DNA of 64,000 bases, from the NCBI GenBank assembly GCA_001664505.1, contig CP011806.1, positions 4,106,177-4,170,176 on the forward strand. Reading direction: 5' to 3'. Made by a program: the position numbers and the translations under genes. This stretch comes from Acidobacteria bacterium Mor1. Lineage in GTDB: Bacteria > Acidobacteriota > Polarisedimenticolia > Polarisedimenticolales > Polarisedimenticolaceae. Of this stretch, positions 38,645-45,634 are shown in pieces (position 1 is the first letter of the stretch; each line of letters starts with the position of its first letter). The notes under the pieces are model-generated. The model was given only the letters and a program-made list of their open reading frames with translations. It had not been told where the DNA came from and made no database searches.

Positions 38645-38830
38645 ATGACGAATACGCTACGCTGGGAGTTTGTTGGCGGCTCGACGGTCGAGCCGTTGCA
38701 GCAGATCTTGGACGGTCCACACTTGAATGCACGGCCTCAGGACACCGAATCCTGGGGCCCATTCCAGGCAACGGCCCGACTGGGGTATCGTAGGGTGGCA
38801 TTAAAGAGCGACGACCTGTCGATGACGTGA
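38645..38830 (+). CDS. Small hypothetical protein, 61 residues
   Basis: This ATG-started frame encodes MTNTLRWEFVGGSTVEPLQQILDG and ends at 38830. It lies 10 bases after the preceding fragment. No recognisable domain, and the ribosome site is weak. It may be a fragment inside the degraded left edge of the island. Confidence 0.25.
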   Translation: MTNTLRWEFVGGSTVEPLQQILDGPHLNARPQDTESWGPFQATARLGYRRVALKSDDLSMT

Positions 38831-38887
38831 AATACCTCGACCTTCTCCCCAACTGCTCGGTTCAGCGAGCCTCCACAAGAGCTACGG

Positions 38888-40705
38888 TCAGCCTCCGTCT
38901 GTGCCGAGGGACCACCACCAGGACTCTAACTCCCTTATCCCCTTAGGTAGCGAGCCTAGGACTGTTCCTTCGACCACGAGTGAGAGAGCCAGCCGTGCTC
39001 TGGATACACCCACGTACAACTCGGTTTCCTGGAGACTTCCCCTGCAGAAGAGCATCGTGGCGTCCGCCTCTAGGCCTTTGAACTCGGACACCTCATAAAC
39101 CGGGATGGCGCCTTCACTCCTAGCTTGGTCATGTCGAGCGAAGTTGAATGTCTGGGTGGGCGGCAGATCTTTGGCCCAATCCCGTGTGAAGAACTCTATT
39201 ATCTCAAGTCCCCATATTCGCGCCTGTTTGTAGGGTCGATTAAGTTGGAGCTCTCCGCCTTGAAGAGTCCACGCCCAAGTTCCGTAGAGATGTGGGTTTT
39301 TCTCAAACTGCCGACGCCGGTTCCTATCTAGCCGGATGGAGCGCGCAACGTTGTTGACGAGAGCGAGGTCATCTCGCGTGGGCGTGACCTCCCCACTCAG
39401 CTCTGCAAGACGATCAAAAACTCCCTTCTCTCCCCCAGAAGGTAGAGTGACGCCCGTCCGATCATACAGCCGAAGTGCTTTCTCAAACTCACGCCGAGTT
39501 GCGGTCCTCCACTCAGGGGCGTCTGTAGGAGGTAGAGAGCCCCGAGCAAAGGGAGAACTCTCGTACGTCATGGGGCTCGTGAGCAGCACGACCGGCGTCT
39601 CGAGGTTGCAGGCTTGGATTAATTGCCTCAAGCCCTTGCGAATAGCTGCGGTCTCGCCCCCAACATCGTAGGCCCATGCGAACACAGCCCCCAACTCGGC
39701 TAGGTCCGATTCAGGCGCCGGCGTATTCTGCCGGAGTCTCCTGACTACGTCGTAGATTCGCCCCGCATTTCTGCAGTTCCGAGAAAGATCGATCAAAGGC
39801 TGTTTCACCGGATAGTCTGAGCGGTACGGAAGAAGGGCTTGCTGGTCGTCGCAGAAGATGTAGAGGACGCCCGCACCGGGATTGGCCAACGCTGCATCAA
39901 CGACCGCCCACCACTCGCTGCGAAAGTCTTGCCCCTCGTCAACTACGACCGCATCGTAGTACGCGTCGCACTCAGTGAGCAGATCAAACGCCCGGTCCAA
40001 GTCTTGCTGCCTGGGCTCATGGAAATGCGACCAGGCTTCGTTAGTGTCGTCCTGCCGTGCTGCCGTAATGGCTTTCACCCAAGCAGCGAAGGAGATTGCG
40101 TGAACGCCCGAGCCCATTGTAAGGGCCCGCAAGTGTTCCGCAAGGAGCGGGCTGTGGCACAAGAACAGAGTCGTCAAGCCAGCGTTTGAAAGCCGAATCG
40201 CTTTCTCCGCGGCAACAAGCGTCTTTCCCGATCCTGCACATCCTGTTACTCGAACGCGACTCTGCCCGCGAAGCTGTAGAATCACCCGAAACTGGTCTCT
40301 CGTGAGCCGTTCGACACCGCGCCGTAGAGTAGCCATGTGGTTCTTCACCGACGCTGCGAACAGATCGTCTTCACGTTCATAGATCGGCTTGGCTATGGAG
40401 GTTGGTTTGGCGGGAGGATGCTGCGCTAGTTCACGATACAGATGATCCCGGTATGCCGTGAGCTCGCCCGTAGTGAGGCCCTTGCTCTGGCTCGTCACCG
40501 AGTCGTACTGATCGTGGTGCTCAAGGCAAAGATAAACGAGATTGTCGAGTGATGATTTCGTAGCATCTCGATCAATATGCGCGATCTGGCCCTGGCGCTT
40601 GATGCCCATGTCGAAATTTAGCCCAAAGCAGAGTGCGCACCTACGTCTGGAGGTGAGAAGGATCTGAGTTTCAGTTGCTTGGCTTACTCGTTTTCGTGCC
40701 GCCAC
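38888..40705 (-). CDS. HNH nuclease-SF1 (UvrD-like) helicase fusion
   Basis: This 605-residue protein starts at GTG 40705 with AGGAG seven bases upstream. Residues 1-95 form an HNH module: zinc ligands C23-x2-C26 and C60-x2-H63, plus catalytic-type H43, N55 and H64. Residues 130-600 form an SF1 helicase core: Walker A GCAGSGKT (155-162), Walker B VVVDEGQDF (253-261), motif III YIFCDDQQ (282-289), EFKGLEAD and VGVSRARLAL (motif VI). Nuclease-helicase fusions of this kind are frequent in anti-phage systems. The gene is the last of the leftward island genes. A 21-bp G tract and a ribosome-site hairpin precede it. No known named system is recognised. Confidence 0.88.
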   Translation of the reverse strand: MAARKRVSQATETQILLTSRRRCALCFGLNFDMGIKRQGQIAHIDRDATKSSLDNLVYLCLEHHDQYDSVTSQSKGLTTGELTAYRDHLYRELAQHPPAKPTSIAKPIYEREDDLFAASVKNHMATLRRGVERLTRDQFRVILQLRGQSRVRVTGCAGSGKTLVAAEKAIRLSNAGLTTLFLCHSPLLAEHLRALTMGSGVHAISFAAWVKAITAARQDDTNEAWSHFHEPRQQDLDRAFDLLTECDAYYDAVVVDEGQDFRSEWWAVVDAALANPGAGVLYIFCDDQQALLPYRSDYPVKQPLIDLSRNCRNAGRIYDVVRRLRQNTPAPESDLAELGAVFAWAYDVGGETAAIRKGLRQLIQACNLETPVVLLTSPMTYESSPFARGSLPPTDAPEWRTATRREFEKALRLYDRTGVTLPSGGEKGVFDRLAELSGEVTPTRDDLALVNNVARSIRLDRNRRRQFEKNPHLYGTWAWTLQGGELQLNRPYKQARIWGLEIIEFFTRDWAKDLPPTQTFNFARHDQARSEGAIPVYEVSEFKGLEADATMLFCRGSLQETELYVGVSRARLALSLVVEGTVLGSLPKGIRELESWWWSLGTDGG

Positions 40706-40728
40706 CTGGGACTCCTGTTGTCCCGACT
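40706..40728 (-). promoter_or_regulatory. Ribosome-site hairpin before the HNH-helicase start
   Basis: Read on the minus strand, GGGAC-AACAGGA-GTCCC places the AGGAG ribosome site in the loop and 3' stem edge of a small hairpin just before the GTG. It could limit translation, and it lies next to the G tract. Confidence 0.35.
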
Positions 40729-40749
40729 CCCCCCCCCCCCCCCCCCCCC
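40729..40749. repeat. 21-base homopolymer (C on plus, G on minus strand)
   Basis: An uninterrupted run of 21 C lies 24-44 bases upstream of the HNH-helicase start codon, between that gene and the TM-TIR-like gene. Runs this long slip readily and are the hallmark of phase-variable promoters or leaders. The exact length could also be affected by sequencing or assembly error. Confidence 0.9.
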
Positions 40750-40828
40750 GAAGGAGATTCAGGCACTAATCATTGGGAGGCAGATTGCCTGACCGAGGCG
40801 GAGTTCACTGAAGAAGAGTCCGGTCCTG

Positions 40829-42496
40829 CTAGTCCAAGCTTGCTGTGGTTGTTCGCAAGCCGGGAAGGTCCCGCTCTAGCCACTCTGCTATCCGTTGGTT
40901 CACGGTTGTCTCGAGATTGTACCCGTCGATATCCTTGTACAATCGCCCGCAAACGTCGGTTGGGAGGCGCGGCATCCGTTTGTCTTTGAGCAGCAAACAA
41001 GGCTTGCCGAGGCTCACCATATAGCCAAGTTCGAGAGATACATTGGGGTTAAATTCGCGCTCTTCGAACTCCTCAAAAACGCAAATGCCTATGTCGCAAG
41101 CATGCATGTAGACACGAATATTGGCCCACAAATCTTCGTGCCAATTCTGGTCTTTCGCAAAATGCGCGGTGTAGCCATGTTCCGCGCAACTCCGACGAAT
41201 CGATTGATCGAGTCGACGGAACACCTCAGTGTCTCGATACCGAACCATGATGAACACGTTGTTCGAACCAAGATGAGACCGCCGAAAAGCGTCTAGCTGT
41301 CTAGCGATTTCCGGGGCAGAATGGGGTTCCGGTCCGGACTCCTCTGCCCCTTGGTGAGCAGATGCAATTCGAACTACGCCCACGTTGGCGACTAGGACGA
41401 ATCCACACACCGCCACGAGCAGGAGCATCGTAAAGAGGACTATGTAGACAATAGCCATCTTGCTTTGAAGCATGGGATCGATGGCAATCACGTGATAGCG
41501 ACTGTCAACGAAATACAACACCAGGTAATAGACGAGGCATCCCGCGACGAATCCTGAGGTAGCTACTACTACCGATCGGTAGCCTCTTCGGATCGGGCCA
41601 GCGGCACGATCCTCCGGCGGGCGCAGAGCGATGTTTCGCTTGAGCAACCGCAGGCGCGCAACCAAAGGACTGCTGATGCCGAATCCGAGTGGGAGCACTA
41701 GGATCGCGATGGCTCCTGGACCGATCCAAAGCCACCATTGGCTTGGCTTCGTGATCATCCAATGAGCAGCAGCTGGTAGGTACACGATTGCGAAAGTCGC
41801 GAGCTGACCGGGAAGCGCCCGGGGTCCTAGGATAGATCGAACGTCGGTCGCAGCCGCGTGGGCCCTTGGAAGGAATACGGCGAGCACAAAGCAAGCGGCA
41901 GCGGCCGTGAGTATCTTGTCTGGTATCTCGATATAGAGTTTCGACTCAACGGCTGTCAGGTAGAGGTCACGCGATGATTCTAGGACCGTTTGCCGACCTG
42001 CAATCGCATCAAAAAGCCGCTGGTTGAGCTCTTGCAGTGCATGCTGAGGTTCATCTAGAACGAAGAAGGTAACAACCGGTGCAATGGCAATCGACACGAA
42101 GGCGCCCAGTAGGCCCGCGGCGGTGCAAAAACCGACGATCTCCTTTATCGAGCATCCGGCAGCCAGCGTGCGTGGCAGCAAGAATCTTCCAAGGTATCCC
42201 CAGCCTATTGCGAGGAATGCGTTCAACACAGCGTAGTAGTTGTACGTGTGGTCGAACCCCGGTGTCGCGCTCGCGAGCAAAGTTGATGAGATGCCTACCG
42301 TCGCAGCCCACCAAGGACCGAGAGCGAAAGCTGCAAGGGCTGTACCTATTGTGTCGAGAAAAATAATCCCCTTGGTCAAGGGGTAGAGAGTAGTACCACC
42401 GAGGTTCAGCATTATCGCGATTGCGCTGAGTGCAATCAGATCGCTCGCCCGGAACTCGGTGGAGTCTCGCAGCCAAGAAGTGAATCCCGGCCTCAT
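40829..42496 (-). CDS. Multi-pass membrane protein with C-terminal TIR/deoxyribosyltransferase-like domain
   Basis: This protein has 555 residues. Residues 1-390 contain about eight hydrophobic helices. The first part (SAIAIMLNLGGTTLYPLTKGIIFLDTIGTALAAFALGPWWAATVG) resembles substrate-binding S components of ECF transporters. Residues 412-530 are soluble, with the Rossmann-like pattern NNVFIMVRYRD ... DIGICVFEE ... NPNVSLELGYMVSLGKPCLLLKDK. The NPNVxxE motif (E489) is the conserved acidic site of TIR-like and nucleoside deoxyribosyltransferase-like enzymes that cleave N-glycosidic bonds. Its ATG overlaps the cytidine deaminase stop as ATGA. A membrane-anchored nucleotide-cleaving effector is plausible. 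It is A+T-richer than the chromosome. Confidence 0.82.
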   Translation of the reverse strand: MRPGFTSWLRDSTEFRASDLIALSAIAIMLNLGGTTLYPLTKGIIFLDTIGTALAAFALGPWWAATVGISSTLLASATPGFDHTYNYYAVLNAFLAIGWGYLGRFLLPRTLAAGCSIKEIVGFCTAAGLLGAFVSIAIAPVVTFFVLDEPQHALQELNQRLFDAIAGRQTVLESSRDLYLTAVESKLYIEIPDKILTAAAACFVLAVFLPRAHAAATDVRSILGPRALPGQLATFAIVYLPAAAHWMITKPSQWWLWIGPGAIAILVLPLGFGISSPLVARLRLLKRNIALRPPEDRAAGPIRRGYRSVVVATSGFVAGCLVYYLVLYFVDSRYHVIAIDPMLQSKMAIVYIVLFTMLLLVAVCGFVLVANVGVVRIASAHQGAEESGPEPHSAPEIARQLDAFRRSHLGSNNVFIMVRYRDTEVFRRLDQSIRRSCAEHGYTAHFAKDQNWHEDLWANIRVYMHACDIGICVFEEFEEREFNPNVSLELGYMVSLGKPCLLLKDKRMPRLPTDVCGRLYKDIDGYNLETTVNQRIAEWLERDLPGLRTTTASLD

Positions 42497-42927
42497 GCGT
42501 CGGTACGGTCGTCCTTGATCAAGCTGGGAGAGAATGACTCTGGGAGAAGTTCATCCAATTGCATGATCTTCCTACTACCGTCCAGGTTTGCCATGACCAC
42601 TGAGCACGACGGCCCAAACTCCACCATTACTTGACGACAGAACCCGCATGGCGGACAAGGGGTCGTTGTGTTCGCGACGATCGCGACTGCCAGCAGACGC
42701 CTCGAGCCCTCAGATACGGCCTTGAACAACGCAACTCGTTCAGCGCAGACCGTCCCGCCGAGCGAGGCGTTCTCAACATTGCAGCCCGAGTAGACTCCCT
42801 TCTCGGTTAGGACGGAGGCGCCAACGGCGAAGCTGGAATACGGTGCGTAGGCGCTCTTTCGTGCCTTCGTCGCCAGCTCAATCAGTTCGTCGATTCTCAA
42901 CTTACTAGTTGCAGGTTTCGACGGCAC
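42493..42927 (-). CDS. Cytidine deaminase
   Basis: This protein has 144 residues. I chose GTG 42927 because GGGAGG precedes it by eight bases and the length then matches free cytidine deaminases; the frame is open further upstream without homology. The active site is complete: TVCAERVAL (zinc ligand C61, proton-shuttle E63) and PCPPCGFCRQV (C94, C97). It deaminates cytidine or deoxycytidine to uridine or deoxyuridine. Unlike a housekeeping cdd, it sits in an acquired island and is translationally coupled by a 4-base overlap to the TM-TIR-like gene. A joint role in nucleotide depletion or alarm signalling is inferred. Confidence 0.9.
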   Translation of the reverse strand: MPSKPATSKLRIDELIELATKARKSAYAPYSSFAVGASVLTEKGVYSGCNVENASLGGTVCAERVALFKAVSEGSRRLLAVAIVANTTTPCPPCGFCRQVMVEFGPSCSVVMANLDGSRKIMQLDELLPESFSPSLIKDDRTDA

Positions 42928-43353
42928 AAAAGGGGCCTCCCAGATCCGCGCCCAAGAACAACTCCTGAGGAGAGCCGCGGACTCTCTACACAACACCGAA
43001 ATCCAACTGAAGGACTCCCGTACTCCAAAGTTGATTGTGTTCTTAACATGACAGCCGCGAAAGTGCAAGGGGTGACGCGGGTCAGCAATAGCGGGCTCAC
43101 TGCAACGTGCTGCAAGCGACAGCACTCGATTGTCAACCCCGGGAACGCCCCACGAACACCGAAACGAACGACATGACGCGTACGGTTGGTAGCACCGATC
43201 TCGCGCTTGGATTCGTCCCCTGATCAAACCCAGTCTGTCTGCGGGGTTGGGGCGCAGGCCTGTGTTCTGTCCGGCTATGCCTGGCAGAGGCGTCGAATCG
43301 CTTCGCCGTCCCTGCTGCTAGAGATGAAAGTGCATCATCGGCGCCTTGCTCGA
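42928..43353. other. Intergenic region between methyltransferase and cytidine deaminase genes
   Basis: This is 426 bases. It must contain the leftward promoter of the deaminase-TIR pair, but I see no clear -35/-10. A small GAGAG/CTCTC hairpin lies at 42970-42986. A minus-strand open frame (43133-43402) overlaps the methyltransferase end and has no protein-like pattern, so I do not call it. No integron attC structure is evident. Confidence 0.4.
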
Positions 43354-44115
43354 CTAGCCAAGCTTCTGCCAGCGCAAGGCGATGAACCGAGGGAACTCCC
43401 ATGGATTAGGGTACATTGATTGAATATCAGCGGCAGGCAGTGGCTCCAGCGCGGCTTGAAGTGCAAAGCCTACTTTGGAGAGAGCCTCCAAATACCTGCG
43501 CAGCGGTCGGTGTATGTGCGTCGTTTGAATGTCCGTGCGACATCGAGAGATCGCGAACGGGGCTTCAACAAAGATCTCAGCATCGTACTGGAACCATGGC
43601 TCTCGCTCATACCCGGAGTACCTTGGCCAGAAGCATGGGTGTGTTAGCACTGCGATGAATTGGGAGCCCCCTGCGAGCAGTTGTGCAAGGCGGTTTGCAA
43701 GAGCGTCTAGATCGGGCGCCGTCATTAGACTCATGACCGCGACGGCTGCGGTAGCGGTTTCGCACCGGAACTGCGGCCCGAGTTCCTCTAGCGACGATTC
43801 GATGAATCGGACATTGACGGCCTCGCGACAGACCCTACGCGCAACAGCGATACTCTCATGGGAAGGGTCAATTGCGACTACTTGCTGGGCCGCATCGGCC
43901 AACTCTTTGGTGAAGTCTCCCGTTCCGCAACCGATGTCGAGAACAACCCTGTTGTTTGCACCCGCGAGTAGTTTTCGCACCGATGGCACCACCACATGCG
44001 TGAAGCTAAGGTCCTCTCCACTCGCGATTTGGCGGTGACGCTCAGCAGCCAATTCATCCCATTGTTTCGCGAGGTAGGAGTGAGTCTTTGAGGAAACGGC
44101 CCGAATCTGCCCCAT
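43354..44115 (-). CDS. Class I SAM-dependent methyltransferase
   Basis: This protein has 253 residues. The ATG at 44115 has AAGGGCTGAG upstream and starts two bases after the stop of the preceding gene. Motif I is VVLDIGCGTGDF (about residues 57-68), followed by VVAIDPSHESIAVA (acidic ribose-binding end of strand 2) and AVAVMSLMTAPDLDALANRLAQLL. It resembles small-molecule or ubiquinone/biotin-type methyltransferases rather than DNA methylases: no NPPF/DPPY motif. Its substrate is unknown. It is paired with a 2TM protein gene in the island. Confidence 0.88.
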   Translation of the reverse strand: MGQIRAVSSKTHSYLAKQWDELAAERHRQIASGEDLSFTHVVVPSVRKLLAGANNRVVLDIGCGTGDFTKELADAAQQVVAIDPSHESIAVARRVCREAVNVRFIESSLEELGPQFRCETATAAVAVMSLMTAPDLDALANRLAQLLAGGSQFIAVLTHPCFWPRYSGYEREPWFQYDAEIFVEAPFAISRCRTDIQTTHIHRPLRRYLEALSKVGFALQAALEPLPAADIQSMYPNPWEFPRFIALRWQKLG

Positions 44116-44117
44116 GC

Positions 44118-44756
44118 TCAGCCCTTGGCTTTGCTGATCGAGCGTACGAGATTCATTAGATCGTTCGCTAGATGGAACGCCGGATGCTGGCCTGAGCAAA
44201 ACTCGTCAACTGCGTGCAGATCACCCTGGGTCCTACCAACCGCGACACGTGAGCCATCCCTCCCAAACGAGACGATGGTGAACCGAGAATCGGGGGCCTC
44301 AAGGTTGCCAGCTCCGTACGCGCAGACTTCAGCGCCTGCTGCCGCTAGTTCCTCGGCTAGAGCATTTGTCTCCGGCATACACACGATGAGTTCGTTTCGA
44401 CCAGCCTTCTCTGCAAGGAGAGCGCGGGTCTCGTCGTTCTGTGCCCAGCTCAGGTCCCTAGACCAAATTGCGACTCTACCCCCGTGTTGAATCCACTTGT
44501 GCATGTAATCCCGGATCCCGCGCTCATCGTCTCTTTTGAACACTCGTCGTTCCCGATTCTCGTTGACTTCGCGGATCACCAGAATGCCTAGGAAAACAAC
44601 CGCAATCGTCAATAGAGTGACGGCCCACCATGGCAACTCGTTGGACGGAGGTAGAAAGCAAAACAGGAGACCAGCAAGAGACGCGAAAGATGCGAAAAGA
44701 GCGAGGAGCTTCTTGATCAGGCTTCCCCACAACTTCCACCAGACAGGAACGCGCAT
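44118..44756 (-). CDS. Two-transmembrane protein with soluble PLD/TrmB-C-like domain
   Basis: This protein has 212 residues. The ATG at 44756 has AGAGGA upstream. Two TM helices come first (LLALFASFASLAGLLFCFL; WWAVTLLTIAVVFLGILVI), then a ~140-residue soluble domain with GGRVAIWSRDLSW, RNELIVCMPETNALAEELAAAGAEVCAYG and SRFTIVSFGRDGSRVAVGR. That alternation resembles phospholipase D-fold or TrmB C-terminal sensor domains, but no HKD catalytic motif is present. 2TM-plus-sensor architectures are common in bacterial conflict systems. It is the first gene of the leftward island set. Confidence 0.75.
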   Translation of the reverse strand: MRVPVWWKLWGSLIKKLLALFASFASLAGLLFCFLPPSNELPWWAVTLLTIAVVFLGILVIREVNENRERRVFKRDDERGIRDYMHKWIQHGGRVAIWSRDLSWAQNDETRALLAEKAGRNELIVCMPETNALAEELAAAGAEVCAYGAGNLEAPDSRFTIVSFGRDGSRVAVGRTQGDLHAVDEFCSGQHPAFHLANDLMNLVRSISKAKG

Positions 44757-44962
44757 GGTAGGTCCTCTTGTGGGCCGCAGATAGTGGGTGGTCGGACCAG
44801 GTAGCAGACAGCTCTCCCGATCCATCAGGACTTCCGAGCGGCTCAGCTCAGGTGAAGGTAGCTCATTGCCGCTTGAAATCCCAGCCCCCTTGGATGGAGT
44901 GCGAAATGACAACGGGTCTGTGTTCGTGCCTGTCAGTCGGAGGCCTATTTGTGGAGTTCCCT

Positions 44963-45379
44963 GATGATGCGAGGCTACCCGACCTTGATCGTGGACGACA
45001 ATGGCCCCGAACTTGCGAGCAAGGCGCCGAACAAATGGGCGTAACTGCGCGACGTCGAGCGCACTTCATCGAATCGGGCACGCCAAACCCAAGTGCCTTG
45101 ATCGAGTCTATCCACGGCCGCTTCCGCGACGAGTCCCTCAACGAACACTGGTTTCGGGACCTGGCGGATGCCCAGGAGAAGATCGGGGCGTGGCGCCACG
45201 ACTACAACCACCGTAGGGGCAGAAAGGGCGCCGGCTGCAAGACACCGGCCGAGGTGGCCTCGGCGGCGTGGTCGGCGGAACTCCAGTCGCGTCCGGCACC
45301 TTACCGTCCGCCGACCGATGGCCCGGAGCTCATGCTGGCTCAGCAGGATAGGGACAATCGGACACTACAGGTGGACTGA
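44963..45379 (+). pseudogene. IS3-family transposase (OrfB) remnant
   Basis: The conserved integrase-core pieces survive in two frames. RGYPTLIVDDNGPELASKAPNKWA (from 44969) is followed by a stop. The next frame resumes with HFIESGTPNPSALIESIHGRFRDESLNEHWFRDLADAQEKIGAWRHDYNHRRG and TPAEVASAAW (to 45379). These are the DNG, ESF-like and LNEHxF segments of IS3/IS407-type OrfB. The N-terminus, orfA and terminal repeats are missing and the frame is broken. It marks the right edge of the island. Confidence 0.8.
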
Positions 45380-45395
45380 CTTGGGGAAGGTCGCC

Positions 45396-45521
45396 ACCAT
45401 CGACTCGCACCCAAGGCGCTCATGGCGAAGCTACTCTTCGCGACTCGAATGGTGCCCTGAGCGAGCAAAGCGAGCCGAAGGGCTCTCCCAGGTCTCGCAT
45501 CGCTCCAGACGGTGCCCCATG
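45396..45521. repeat. Right copy of palindromic island-boundary repeat
   Basis: It is homologous to 38236-38366 along its length, starting with CCATCGACTCGC and including 'ctcttcgcgactcgaatgg' and 'ccctgagcgagc...cgagccgaaggg', and it likewise ends at an ATG (45519-45521). The sequence after that ATG is unrelated to GIY-YIG. The copy starts with CCACCAT, as at the tmRNA 3' end. Confidence 0.75.
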
Positions 45522-45634
45522 ATCCTTGTCTCCTCCGCGGCAATCATCCGTGTTCGGCTCCACTATGAACTCCTGACTGTTTACCAGGCGGTCTGCGAGG
45601 CGTTGTTCCGGGGTGAGTCCTATGGAGGTGCCCC

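Noticed and set aside
42928-43353. Integron attC site
   Set aside because: No pair of inverse-core and core sites with the expected imperfect dyad could be found.
43133-43402. 89-residue minus-strand open frame between the methyltransferase and deaminase genes
   Set aside because: It overlaps the methyltransferase end and has no ribosome site or protein-like composition.
38239-45400. Prophage or integrative element with its own integrase
   Set aside because: No integrase, excisionase or phage structural gene is present; only IS3 and GIY-YIG remnants remain.
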